In this document: piece by piece, positions 8,546-16,757 of the stretch
Layout of the letters: each line of letters begins with the position of its first letter
How positions within the stretch are numbered: the first letter of the stretch is position 1
NCBI GenBank assembly: GCA_937923945.1
Contig: CALDWC010000080.1
Coordinates: 1-38,190 of the forward strand
Length of the DNA stretch: 38,190 bases
DNA from: an uncultured Treponema sp.
Lineage (GTDB): Bacteria; Spirochaetota; Spirochaetia; Treponematales; Treponemataceae
Direction: 5' to 3'
Made by a program: the position numbers and the translations under genes
Notes under the pieces: model-generated
The model's input: the letters and a program-made list of their open reading frames with translations, nothing else
Databases searched by the model: none
What the model was told of the DNA's origin: nothing

Positions 8546-9280
8546 ATGTTGATAGAAAAATCTTCCGAATTTTTCAAAGCGGTTTCTTCAAGTTTTGAAA
8601 TGCAGCTTTTTTTGCGTGTTTTGCTTGCCGGCTTTGCCGGCGCGCTCATCGGCTACGAACGCGAAAGCGCATTTAAAGCTGCCGGTATCCGCACGCATGC
8701 AATTGTCGGTATCGCGTCGGCCCTTTTAACCTGTGTATCTATGTACGGTTTTTGTGTTACCGCGCGCGGTGTTCCGATGAACCCCGACCCGTCGCGGATT
8801 GCCGCCGGAATCGTAACGGGTGTCGGCTTTTTGGGAACGGGTGCAATCATAATCCGGTCGGGCAACATTACCGGCTTAACAACGGCCGCGGGACTGTGGG
8901 CGGTTTCCGGTATCGGCATCGCCATCGGTGCGGGAATGTGCATTTTGGGCGTGGGTGCTACGATATTGGTGTACTGCGTCGAAATGTTTTCACACCTTAA
9001 GTTGTACTCTATTATCACGCCATCACCGCGCGTTCTTTTTGTTTCCGTTGATGTCGACGACGAAACGTTTCAAAACTTTGCCGCATCGCTTTTTGAAAAA
9101 TACGATGTCAAACATGCGAGACTCATTTTGCAGGAATATCATCGTAAAAAAAATGTACAGTACAAAATAAAACTGCGTATTCACAGCAAAGAAAAATTTT
9201 CCTGTATTCTCAATGAAATCAAAGACTACCACACAGTGCAATCGGTTACAATCCATGAACAGCGTTTTTCAAATAATTAA
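8546..9280 (+). CDS. MgtC/SapB family membrane protein
   Basis: A 244-residue protein with the MgtC signature in its N-terminal half: LLAGFAGALIGYERE, AGIRTHAIVGIASALLT and RIAAGIVTGVGFLGTGAII, with about four or five membrane segments up to residue 150. The C-terminal 80 residues form a soluble, ACT-like domain. MgtC relatives in pathogens inhibit F-ATPase and support growth in low magnesium or inside host cells; others are of unknown role. The ATG at 8546 lies 4 nt after the preceding stop with a weak AAGG upstream; a GTG at 8522 would overlap the mutase gene. Cotranscription with a phosphohexomutase is notable because MgtC function has been tied to magnesium and phosphate metabolism, but that link is inference here. 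Confidence 0.92.
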   Translation: MLIEKSSEFFKAVSSSFEMQLFLRVLLAGFAGALIGYERESAFKAAGIRTHAIVGIASALLTCVSMYGFCVTARGVPMNPDPSRIAAGIVTGVGFLGTGAIIIRSGNITGLTTAAGLWAVSGIGIAIGAGMCILGVGATILVYCVEMFSHLKLYSIITPSPRVLFVSVDVDDETFQNFAASLFEKYDVKHARLILQEYHRKKNVQYKIKLRIHSKEKFSCILNEIKDYHTVQSVTIHEQRFSNN

Positions 9281-9345
9281 GCCGGCACTTCAAACAAGGA
9301 CGTCAACATTGCACGAGCAGTATTAGATAAGTTTGTTTTTTCACG

Positions 9346-9434
9346 TAAGAAGACACTGATTAATTCAATCGAGAATTAAGGGCATCTCTAAACGTCGGTA
9401 AACGGCGTCAAGCCTTTAATCAGCGTTTCCTAAG
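9346..9434 (-). repeat. Intergenic repeat, full-length copy
   Basis: On the minus strand: outer arm AGGAAACGCTGATTAA, hairpin 1 (GACGCCG, TTTAC, CGACGTT), spacer with GAGATGCCC, hairpin 2 (TTAATTC, TCGATT, GAATTAA), then outer arm TCAGTGTCTTCTTA. It is about 90% identical by eye to the copy at 37923 in the opposite orientation. It lies between the mgtC-like gene (+) and the end of the fusion gene (-). I see no other terminator there. Confidence 0.88.
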
Positions 9435-9439
9435 CGGCT

Positions 9440-12016
9440 TTACACGCTGATGCGTTTTACCGCATAAATTTCCATACTGTCGCCCAGCTTTTTCCGCCGG
9501 CTGAACGCATGTAAAATATTATACATAAAGCCGCCGCGTTTTACGTGCGCAAAGTTTTTAAACCGCTCGGGATGATGCCCGATTGAAACTACTTTCACGA
9601 CTTTAAATCCGTACAGGTCTAAAAGTTTTTCGACGCTTTCAAAATCAAAAATACTATAATGGTCGGTCGGGCTTTGGGCAAAAAAATCACGCTTGCTTTT
9701 TTTGCCGCTCACACCTGAAAGTGTCGGTGTTGAAAAAGCAAAAATACCGCCGTCAACTAAAAGCGAATGTACTTGTTTTAAAACCGCATCCAACGAACGG
9801 AAATGTTCAATCACAAACCACATCGTAATTGCATGAAATGATCCGGGTGTCAACTGAAAAGAAGCGCTTTCAAAACCGGCGCTATTCCCTTCCGCTAAAA
9901 CTTTTTCACGCGTGTAATGAAAGCTTTCCGGCAATGCAGGAAACGCCGAACAAAACGCCGGAAGTTTTAAGGTGTCGGAAACATATTGAATTGCGTCGTT
10001 TGAAATATCCGTACCGACTGCAAACCAATCCGTCCGTTCCGTCGCTTTTAAAAAAGCGCCGTATGCACAACCGATATCAAGTAAATTTTTTTTCTTGTCG
10101 AAAAAATCTTCAGCGGTTTCCAAATACTCTTGATAACATTCTTCCAATATTTTTAAACGGCGTTCGCCCTCTTTCATAATGTTAGAAAAATCTTCGAGGT
10201 ATGTTTTTCCGTATTGCTTTTTATATTCATCAAAAAAATAATTTGCATTGTATTTTTTTTCTTTGCTCATAATAAACGATAAAAAATACAAACCGGTTTT
10301 TTCGCATTGTGCAATGGTTCTATCCGGCAACCGACACACAATGCGGTGTTCATCATCGATGATTTCGTTATCGCACACCGGACAATGAAGATGCTGTGAA
10401 TGTGAAACATCCTCAATATAATGAACCAAATCTTTTTGCACTGTTTTCGGCGTGATAGATTTTGGGATTTTTATTCCCCGAGAAAACATCGTTTGAAGCA
10501 TTTCCGTATCGGGAATACCGGGGGGAAAACAACTGAAACCGTTCTGTATGCCGAGCCGGTAATGATAATCGGTCGGCGAAACTAATACAACAAGGCATCC
10601 TGCCGCCAATGCCTCGAATGCGGTAAAACCGTAAATGGTAATTACCAAGTCATAATTAAAAAGCTGCTCGCGCAGCTGTGGAACGGTATACAAAAGTTTT
10701 AACTTGCCGCCAAAACGCCGAATATTTGAAAATGAAGTTTCCGGTGACACCACTGTAATATCAAAATTAAACTTGATAAGATTAATTCCGATGGGAAGCG
10801 CTAAATTAGCTTTGTCTTCGCCACCGCAGGCAACTAAAACTTTTAAGCGTTTATTTTTTATATTCGGCTTGTGCGGTTTTGTTTTTCTGTTTTCAGGGAG
10901 CGGAATAAATGAGACGTCTTCCAAATTAGCAGAAACGCTGTCAGTGTATTTGAGACGCGGAATAATATCCAAAAGGTAATCGACCGTGTTACGCGCCTCG
11001 CCGCCTTCGTCCAACGCAAGCACCGGCGCAATTAAACCAAGCGCATTTGCTTCGCCTTCGCTTGTTTTAAAATTATCCAAAACAATCAGTTTTGCTTTTT
11101 TGGGAAGCCGGTGCGTAATCAGTTTCGGATTCACGTCAAGTAGCAGTTTTGATGCAAAGCCCGGAATGTTGTCTGTATCGATAAAAATTTGAGTACAAAA
11201 ATTTTTTGCAAATTCTGTCGCCAGTTCAATCGCACGGCGTAAATGTCCAGAACCGTTTCCGGATTTTATCGAAGGCACAAATAAAATAATGTCCGTTGCA
11301 TATTTTGTTGCATCGATGATGTGTTGAAAACTTGCCGGAAGGCTTACCTTTTTTTCATGTAAAAATTCAAGCGCGATTTTTGTACGGGATAAATCTTCCG
11401 GTGTGTCAATCGTTGTTACTAACTCCGGAAAATAATATTTGGTTGCAGCCGTTTCATAGACAATTGAAAATTTATCTTTGTGATGATAAAGTGACGGACC
11501 GACATGCTCGCGCTCATAATCGCTTTTTGCAATGTTATTTGCTGTAACGAGTGCTTCCGGTTTGAGCAACTCCACGCCGCTGCCGTGCGGTAAACCGGTA
11601 AACGTAAAATAGTCTGGTATATCTAATGCAAAATACTGATCGATGGAATCGTTAATTGCTTCAACAAACAAAAAAGGATTATCCGCAGTAGCGCGTACAA
11701 TGCAGGTAATCGGCGGTAAATTTTGTTCACGGCAAAATATTTGCGCCGCATCAAGCGCAATCACAAAACGGGAAAGAACATCCACTTCACTTCCTTGCAC
11801 AATTAAAAAACCGGCACGTTCGGCAAACGGTGCAAAACTTTTATACGAGTTGTAATCGCACGCGAGTACAAAACATTGTGCGTTGACCGTATGCAAAGCC
11901 CGCAGGACATGTTCCAAAAGAACATCCTCATCAAGTTTTGTCAATGCCTTTTGCGGTAATCGTGTTGACGCAAGGCGCGCTTGCACAATAACGCATACTC
12001 CGTTTGCCGTTATCAT
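9440..12016 (-). CDS. Three-domain fusion: SpsF-like cytidylyltransferase, SpsG/PseG-like domain and methyltransferase
   Basis: An 858-residue protein. Residues 1-235 resemble SpsF/NeuA-type cytidylyltransferases (VQARLASTRLPQKAL at 11-25, PHGSGVELL, YEREHV). Residues 242-535 resemble SpsG/PseG, a GT-B fold found in nonulosonic acid pathways (SGNGSGHLRRA at 252-262; late GFTAFEALAAG). Residues 545-571 carry a zinc-ribbon-like CPVC...C...C. Residues 640-760 form a SAM methyltransferase (LLDIGCAYGAF at 645-655, then VGTDIS). The ATG at 12016 overlaps the preceding stop as ATGA. In the context of a GT2-like protein, a SPASM protein and a nearby Maf-like protein, this points to activation and modification of a sugar for flagellar or surface glycosylation, but the substrate is unknown. 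The product is presumably cytoplasmic. Confidence 0.88.
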   Translation of the reverse strand: MITANGVCVIVQARLASTRLPQKALTKLDEDVLLEHVLRALHTVNAQCFVLACDYNSYKSFAPFAERAGFLIVQGSEVDVLSRFVIALDAAQIFCREQNLPPITCIVRATADNPFLFVEAINDSIDQYFALDIPDYFTFTGLPHGSGVELLKPEALVTANNIAKSDYEREHVGPSLYHHKDKFSIVYETAATKYYFPELVTTIDTPEDLSRTKIALEFLHEKKVSLPASFQHIIDATKYATDIILFVPSIKSGNGSGHLRRAIELATEFAKNFCTQIFIDTDNIPGFASKLLLDVNPKLITHRLPKKAKLIVLDNFKTSEGEANALGLIAPVLALDEGGEARNTVDYLLDIIPRLKYTDSVSANLEDVSFIPLPENRKTKPHKPNIKNKRLKVLVACGGEDKANLALPIGINLIKFNFDITVVSPETSFSNIRRFGGKLKLLYTVPQLREQLFNYDLVITIYGFTAFEALAAGCLVVLVSPTDYHYRLGIQNGFSCFPPGIPDTEMLQTMFSRGIKIPKSITPKTVQKDLVHYIEDVSHSQHLHCPVCDNEIIDDEHRIVCRLPDRTIAQCEKTGLYFLSFIMSKEKKYNANYFFDEYKKQYGKTYLEDFSNIMKEGERRLKILEECYQEYLETAEDFFDKKKNLLDIGCAYGAFLKATERTDWFAVGTDISNDAIQYVSDTLKLPAFCSAFPALPESFHYTREKVLAEGNSAGFESASFQLTPGSFHAITMWFVIEHFRSLDAVLKQVHSLLVDGGIFAFSTPTLSGVSGKKSKRDFFAQSPTDHYSIFDFESVEKLLDLYGFKVVKVVSIGHHPERFKNFAHVKRGGFMYNILHAFSRRKKLGDSMEIYAVKRISV

Positions 12017-12990
12017 ACACTAGGCTCCCACGCAGTAAGAAGGGTTAAAGCGGATTCTTTAAAACGGTTTTTGTTTACGGAAACCCACGTTCTTGCTTCC
12101 GAAAATTTTTTCCAGCTACGGAAAATATTTTCACCCGATGTTTTATTATAAGAAAAAAATAATCCTGTCGGGATATACGCTTCCGTTTTATCCCCAACCG
12201 TTTTAATTGACGGCGCAAGATTTTTTAAAAAGAATCTCCGATACGATTCATCTATTGTTGTGTCTTCAACGGCAATATCCGTCAAGTATTTCACTTTGAA
12301 TGACGTTGCAATACTCATCGAATATCCCCACAAAAAAGTTCGCAACGAAAAATCCAAAAGCTGCCAGTACGGATTTTCAATGGTGTGATCAAAACCGGTT
12401 ACATCGATAAACGATTCGCGGTTATAAATACCGATAAAGTCAAACGGATATATCGTTTTCGTTTTGTCTTTCAGTGTGTTTAATTTTTGTGTTGAAAAAT
12501 TTTTTCCGTTGGTTAGCATGGGAATAACCTGATTCGGTAGCGTTTCCAACTTTGCAGTAATGAGTGACGGTATAGTACACATTTTATTTTCGGCAAGCAG
12601 TTGATCCAACATTGTAGTGATAAAACCTTGCGAAGTAATAACGGTATCAGACCACAGTACAATAAAATATTTTGACGTACATTCACTTGCACAAATATTT
12701 ATCATTTCACCGGCAGAAATTTTTTCAAGCGTTCGAATAAATTTGATTGACGGAAATTTTGCACTTAACGATTCAACACTGAGTGCTTGCGGATTATTGA
12801 GAATTGCAAATACGGATTTAAAATTAAACGATAAAATATTTTCAAAAACCGTGTCACTAATTATTGAGCCGCTTCTTTGTAAAATAAAAACCGAAAAAAA
12901 ATTTTCCGTTTTTTCACCGATAGGATTGATGCCGCCTACGATATTGTAGGTGCCAACGTTTTCATTAAAAGTTATAGGTATAGTATTCAT
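12013..12990 (-). CDS. GT2-like glycosyltransferase-related protein
   Basis: A 325-residue protein without membrane segments. The first half has the alternating strand/helix pattern of a GT-A nucleotide-sugar fold, and VLWSDTVIT (111-119) stands where a DxD-type motif would be; the WSD form makes activity uncertain. The C-terminal half, with aromatic residues and PFDFIGIYNRESF, resembles the acceptor side of GT2 enzymes. I place the start at the ATG at 12990, overlapping the SPASM gene by 26 nt; the frame is open to 13059 but that would overlap it by 95 nt. The ribosome binding site is weak, which suggests translational coupling. Its position between two sugar-handling proteins supports a role in glycan assembly. 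Family assignment is moderate. Confidence 0.72.
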   Translation of the reverse strand: MNTIPITFNENVGTYNIVGGINPIGEKTENFFSVFILQRSGSIISDTVFENILSFNFKSVFAILNNPQALSVESLSAKFPSIKFIRTLEKISAGEMINICASECTSKYFIVLWSDTVITSQGFITTMLDQLLAENKMCTIPSLITAKLETLPNQVIPMLTNGKNFSTQKLNTLKDKTKTIYPFDFIGIYNRESFIDVTGFDHTIENPYWQLLDFSLRTFLWGYSMSIATSFKVKYLTDIAVEDTTIDESYRRFFLKNLAPSIKTVGDKTEAYIPTGLFFSYNKTSGENIFRSWKKFSEARTWVSVNKNRFKESALTLLTAWEPSV

Positions 12991-14476
12991 CGCAATGTTC
13001 ACACAAGCCTTTATAGTTTTTTTCAGTATGGTCACAATATATTTTGAAAATTTTTTCACGAATTGTTTTCAGATTATCTAAAAAGATATTTCCTGTAATA
13101 TTTTTTTCGTACGCATCTTCGCGGCACATAAGCACATCACCGTTTTGTAAAATATACATATCGCGTTTTAAGTGCCAGCATACATTCCGCTTAATCGGTG
13201 AAATATCCGCAACACGTCGATCGGGAATTTGTCCGGCAAGATTATCGTACTTTTGAATGAGCACGTTATTAATTTTTTCTTTCCAGAAACGATAGAATGT
13301 TTCCAGCTCGTCTTCGTTTTCGTTCATTCGGACAAATTGCGGAAACACCTGTCCGGCAAATAATTTATCCAATGCCGATACATTTTCCGATGCTGTTTTA
13401 AAAAGCTTCTCTGCCGTTTTTTCATCGGTGCCGGTAAGTTCGGCGTATTTTTTTCCCGAAGCGGCGTCAAGCATCACGATCCAAAAAATTCTTGAGGCGG
13501 CGTTGTACCGCTCAACAATGTTGTGTATTGTGGCCATCGATTCGGTATCAAGTTCCGTGCCGGAAGTTTCCAACAAGAGTGAAAGATTTTTTTGCTGCAG
13601 TACGTACTCAATCATGGAAAAAATTTCTTTGTTGCAAAAAGGTTCGCCGAAAATTGAAAATGAAACAACGGCATCGTCCGAATATGCAACAATTTTATCA
13701 ATGATTGTTTTAAATTTTTCAAAGTTCAAAAACGGAGATGATCCGATATCATTTATTTTCGGCTGATAAATTTTATCGACGGAACGTATCGCTGAAATTT
13801 CAATTGCGTAATATGCCGGAAGCGTAAAAAGATATGCTTGATTTTTATTTACCAATGCGGCATAGTTTTTTGCATCAATCGTTTTAAAATGGTTACAAAG
13901 TAAAAAGTTTCGTTTGCTGTTTGCGTTAAACTCCAAGCGTAAATCGGAAATGTCATCGGGCGCAATGAGTGTTTCAATATCATAGGAATTTATATTTTGC
14001 TTTACGCTGTCAAAAATAAAGGTGCGATTATTTTTTACATTTGCGATGTCTGAAATACCGGCAAGAATTTTTACCAACCCCGTGTCCAAAATTTCAGGGG
14101 CTAAACCTTTTGGGTAACCGTCTGCAAACGTGTATTCAGCTTTGTATTTTTTGTGTGTTTTAAAAAGTTCGGCAGCAAGAAACGTATCCAAAAACGGAGC
14201 ATCCGCATCCGCAAAAAATACGGTGCGGTACTCTTTTGCAAGTTCAAACATGGCGTTAAAAACGCTTTTTGAATCAAAGGTATGTATCGGTAAAACTTTT
14301 ACCGCATCGGGAAAAGTAAATCGATTATTTGCGTCCGTTATGATCGCAACTTCTGCCGTTTCCGGAAATTGTAAGCTGCGTTTAATTGCTTCATCGATGC
14401 TACTATTTTGTTCGGTAATGGATTTAAAAGCCCACTCATTTATCGATAATGCATTTAAGATTGTAATTGCTTCCAT
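12965..14476 (-). CDS. Spiro-SPASM-like protein: nucleotidyltransferase-like domain plus degenerate radical SAM and SPASM
   Basis: A 503-residue protein. Residues 1-130 look like an IspD/MobA-type nucleotidyltransferase fold (VAIITDANNR, then FFADADAPFLD at 87-97). Residues 215-420 resemble a radical SAM barrel: AIEISAIRSVDKIYQP (224-239) aligns with the usual CxxxCxxC segment but has no cysteine, while FGEPFCNKEI (276-285) matches the GEP strand. The C-terminus is an intact SPASM-like cluster domain with Cys433, 451, 481, 492 and 495 and the usual NGDVLMC...TGNI pattern. Classical radical chemistry is therefore unlikely, although an auxiliary Fe-S cluster may remain. The ATG at 14476 follows AGAAG; the frame extends to 14596 with poor-looking sequence. 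It is the first gene of the three-gene operon. Confidence 0.83.
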   Translation of the reverse strand: MEAITILNALSINEWAFKSITEQNSSIDEAIKRSLQFPETAEVAIITDANNRFTFPDAVKVLPIHTFDSKSVFNAMFELAKEYRTVFFADADAPFLDTFLAAELFKTHKKYKAEYTFADGYPKGLAPEILDTGLVKILAGISDIANVKNNRTFIFDSVKQNINSYDIETLIAPDDISDLRLEFNANSKRNFLLCNHFKTIDAKNYAALVNKNQAYLFTLPAYYAIEISAIRSVDKIYQPKINDIGSSPFLNFEKFKTIIDKIVAYSDDAVVSFSIFGEPFCNKEIFSMIEYVLQQKNLSLLLETSGTELDTESMATIHNIVERYNAASRIFWIVMLDAASGKKYAELTGTDEKTAEKLFKTASENVSALDKLFAGQVFPQFVRMNENEDELETFYRFWKEKINNVLIQKYDNLAGQIPDRRVADISPIKRNVCWHLKRDMYILQNGDVLMCREDAYEKNITGNIFLDNLKTIREKIFKIYCDHTEKNYKGLCEHCDEYYTYNF

Positions 14477-14580
14477 AATTCTTCTGCTATTAATTTCGGC
14501 AAATGAGCATTTTTTTTTAGCGTTTTTTGCATGAGCACAACAGTGAAAAAACGCGGCGGTTGTAGTGATCCATTGATGAT

Positions 14581-14610
14581 ATTCTACAGCCGCCAAATAA
14601 ACGTTGTTAA
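14581..14610 (-). promoter_or_regulatory. Candidate promoter of the SPASM operon
   Basis: On the minus strand TTAACA, 18 bp, TAGAAT, about 100 nt before the start at 14476. The repeat at 14615 lies just upstream. Confidence 0.35.
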
Positions 14611-14614
14611 AGAC

Positions 14615-14665
14615 TTAAGGAAACACTGATTAAAGGTTTGACGCCGTTTAACAGCGTTTCTTTAA
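14615..14665 (+). repeat. Intergenic repeat, short form with hairpin 1
   Basis: TTAAGGAAACACTG and CAGCGTTTCTTTAA are near-perfect terminal inverted repeats around ATTAAAGGTTTGACGCCGTT. The second hairpin of the full element is missing. Confidence 0.8.
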
Positions 14666-14706
14666 ACACCATGCAACAACGTTTTTCCGACACTGCATTA
14701 TTGAAG

Positions 14707-14919
14707 CTAGTTTCGAGTTCGCAATGCTTCCTTCACTTCGCAAATGTATCCTGTTCGCAAGCAGGTTTCAAACAGGTCTTCGTTCAAAAAACTTTCGCTT
14801 GTTTTTTTATACCCGTCAATTTCACGGCTGATTTTGATTTTATACCCATCATTTGTTTTGTCCAAAATTGAAAAATAAGAAATTTCATTCGGAACGCTTT
14901 TAATTGAATACATTTTCAT
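14707..14919 (-). CDS. Small hypothetical protein
   Basis: A 70-residue soluble protein beginning MKMYSIKSVPNEISYFSILD, with an alternating pattern that suggests a small beta-rich fold (TNDGYKIKISREIDGY) and then a helix. AAGGAG stands 9 nt before the ATG at 14919, a good ribosome binding site. There are two cysteines (53 and 60) but no known motif. It lies alone between the SPASM operon and a divergent plus-strand gene, and its role cannot be told. Confidence 0.7.
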   Translation of the reverse strand: MKMYSIKSVPNEISYFSILDKTNDGYKIKISREIDGYKKTSESFLNEDLFETCLRTGYICEVKEALRTRN

Positions 14920-15101
14920 TTTATTCGTCTCCTTGAACTATATTCATCATCGGAGGAAAAATAACTTGCTTTAGCACTTTTAGGAAACAACGATTTTTAG
15001 AGATTTTTCTCATTTCGTAAAACGGATGAATGCCGTGAATGTTCATCGCAGAAAATTGGGTTCAGGGGAATAAGGCAAGGAAAAATGGTAAAAAATTTCT
15101 C

Positions 15102-15130
15102 TTGAATAATATCAATTTTTTGAATATAAT
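15102..15130 (+). promoter_or_regulatory. Candidate promoter of the 15158 gene
   Basis: TTGAAT, 17 bp, TATAAT; the GTG start is at 15158, giving a leader of about 20 nt. Confidence 0.65.
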
Positions 15131-15157
15131 AAAGCAATTTATTTTTGAGAGTTTGAT

Positions 15158-16561
15158 GTGAGTTATATTGATGAATTGACGCGTGCCGTTGCGGATGCAC
15201 GTGAAAATTTAGAGAAAACTGTGCTTCCCAAATTGCGCGAAGAGTATTCGTTGCAGTCAACCGCGATGAACGGATTTTTGGATTTATTAATTACCAAACG
15301 TCTCATCCATTACGATCCGTACAATTATGACAGTAAAATGACCGAAATCGAGCTGCCGGAAATCTCTGCGTTCCCCGATACGGAAAAAGCGAGTGTGATT
15401 GGAAGGCGTATTTCTCATTACACGCGGATGTTGGAATTTGTTACCAATTACTATCAATTCACCTGTAATTATTTAACACCAAAGCGGATTTCAAACTTGG
15501 AAAAACTTTCGCAAGTTTTTCTTTGGGATGATTTTAAACCGACCAGCAGGAGTCCGAATACAGCGGCTCTCGCCGGCGTTATTGAATCTGCTTCTGCGTC
15601 GCTGGAGCCACTCACCGCAAGCATTCTCCGAACTTCCCTTGAGCAAATGAGTAAGAGTACGATAACGCTCCGCTCGCTTTTAGCAAAAGCTGCACTATGT
15701 CAGCGTGAAGCGTACAAACTTTTTATTCGCACAACGGTTCTACCGGAAGTTCCGCAAAATGTTCTGACTTCCGGAGGCAACATCGATGCAATGTTTACTG
15801 CCGTAAAAAAAACATTTGCCGCTCGGTTTGCTAAACATCCGTTTTTTCAAAACTTGATTCATGAGGTTCTGACGGAAGATTACTCCGGTTCTGCGGAAAA
15901 CGCCCATGCGGGGATCTTGCGGAGTTTGCAGCAAATCACGGAATTGCAGCAAAAAAAAGAAACGCCGGATATTGATTATCGGCAAATGCTGATTACGGGC
16001 TTGAAAACGCTTGCCAATTCCGCATCGCACTTTGAACTCGCGTTGGAAAAAATAACATTTAATGAAGATTTAATTAACACCAGCGGTCAAGCTTTTTTTT
16101 CAAAAGTGGCAGCGGTGTTTCGGAAGGCTTTTAATTTAAAAACGCCGGAAAAGGAAATTACGATTGTCATTGAAGATCCGGTTACCCAAATCCGAAAAAA
16201 AGAAATCATCAACTTGGGAAATTTTAAAACGGCGTTGGAACGTAAAATCCGAATTTTTAAAAACATCAATTCAAATTCACCGCAAGTAAATGCAAAACTG
16301 CGGCAGATTCCCGAAAATATATTGTTCGATAATTTTGTTCAGTACGTCAATGAATGTAATTCGTTTTTAACGCAAATGTCCGGTTTGGATCAGTATTACA
16401 AGACGGTTAAACCGAACATACGGAGTAAAATTAAAGGCATTAAAATTGAAATCACCACGATAAAAAATTCAATTATCAATGCAAACCAATACAAGGCGGA
16501 ATACGCCGGACACCTCGAATACGAACAGCAAAAGAAAAAGTTGGGAATCAGTACGCTATAA
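15158..16561 (+). CDS. Conserved-looking helical protein of unknown function
   Basis: A 467-residue protein starting at a GTG preceded by GAGAG. It is rich in predicted helix, with no signal peptide or membrane segment, so it is probably cytoplasmic. A lysine/arginine-rich segment (about 350-400) with ITIVIEDPVTQIRKKEII lies before a C-terminal helical region that could form a coiled coil. I recognise no family. It has its own strong promoter and is followed directly by a repeat copy at 16562, then by a separate promoter for the PpiD-like gene, so it is probably monocistronic. Confidence 0.8.
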   Translation: MSYIDELTRAVADARENLEKTVLPKLREEYSLQSTAMNGFLDLLITKRLIHYDPYNYDSKMTEIELPEISAFPDTEKASVIGRRISHYTRMLEFVTNYYQFTCNYLTPKRISNLEKLSQVFLWDDFKPTSRSPNTAALAGVIESASASLEPLTASILRTSLEQMSKSTITLRSLLAKAALCQREAYKLFIRTTVLPEVPQNVLTSGGNIDAMFTAVKKTFAARFAKHPFFQNLIHEVLTEDYSGSAENAHAGILRSLQQITELQQKKETPDIDYRQMLITGLKTLANSASHFELALEKITFNEDLINTSGQAFFSKVAAVFRKAFNLKTPEKEITIVIEDPVTQIRKKEIINLGNFKTALERKIRIFKNINSNSPQVNAKLRQIPENILFDNFVQYVNECNSFLTQMSGLDQYYKTVKPNIRSKIKGIKIEITTIKNSIINANQYKAEYAGHLEYEQQKKKLGISTL

Positions 16562-16604
16562 TGAAACGCTGATTGATTCTCGATTGAATTAATCAGCGTC
16601 GCCC
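16562..16604 (+). repeat. Intergenic repeat, short form with hairpin 2
   Basis: ACGCTGATTGATTC and GAATTAATCAGCGT are arms with one mismatch around TCGATT. It begins immediately after the stop codon of the 15158 gene, so the transcript would end in, or read through, this hairpin. There is no T-tract. Confidence 0.78.
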
Positions 16605-16631
16605 TAACTGATTCCGTTCATTTTGATGATA

Positions 16632-16660
16632 TTGACAAAGATGTGTAATTTTTATATACT
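16632..16660 (+). promoter_or_regulatory. Strong candidate promoter for the PpiD-like and Maf-like genes
   Basis: TTGACA, 17 bp, TATACT, close to consensus. The leader to the ATG at 16758 is about 90 nt; GGTGG lies 8 nt before the start. Confidence 0.75.
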
Positions 16661-16757
16661 CTTTCTACTCTAAAAACTTGTGTTTTGAAAACGGGTTAAA
16701 CGCTCGCAAAGTTATTTTTAATAAACACTTGATATATTTTTACGTGGTGGTATTTTT

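Noticed and set aside
15740..16030. Minus-strand ORF of 96 codons
   Set aside because: It lies wholly within the 15158-16561 coding frame and looks compositionally like its shadow.
16562..16604. Rho-independent terminator of the 15158 gene
   Set aside because: The hairpin is good but lacks a T-tract and belongs to the repeat family; it may still attenuate transcription.
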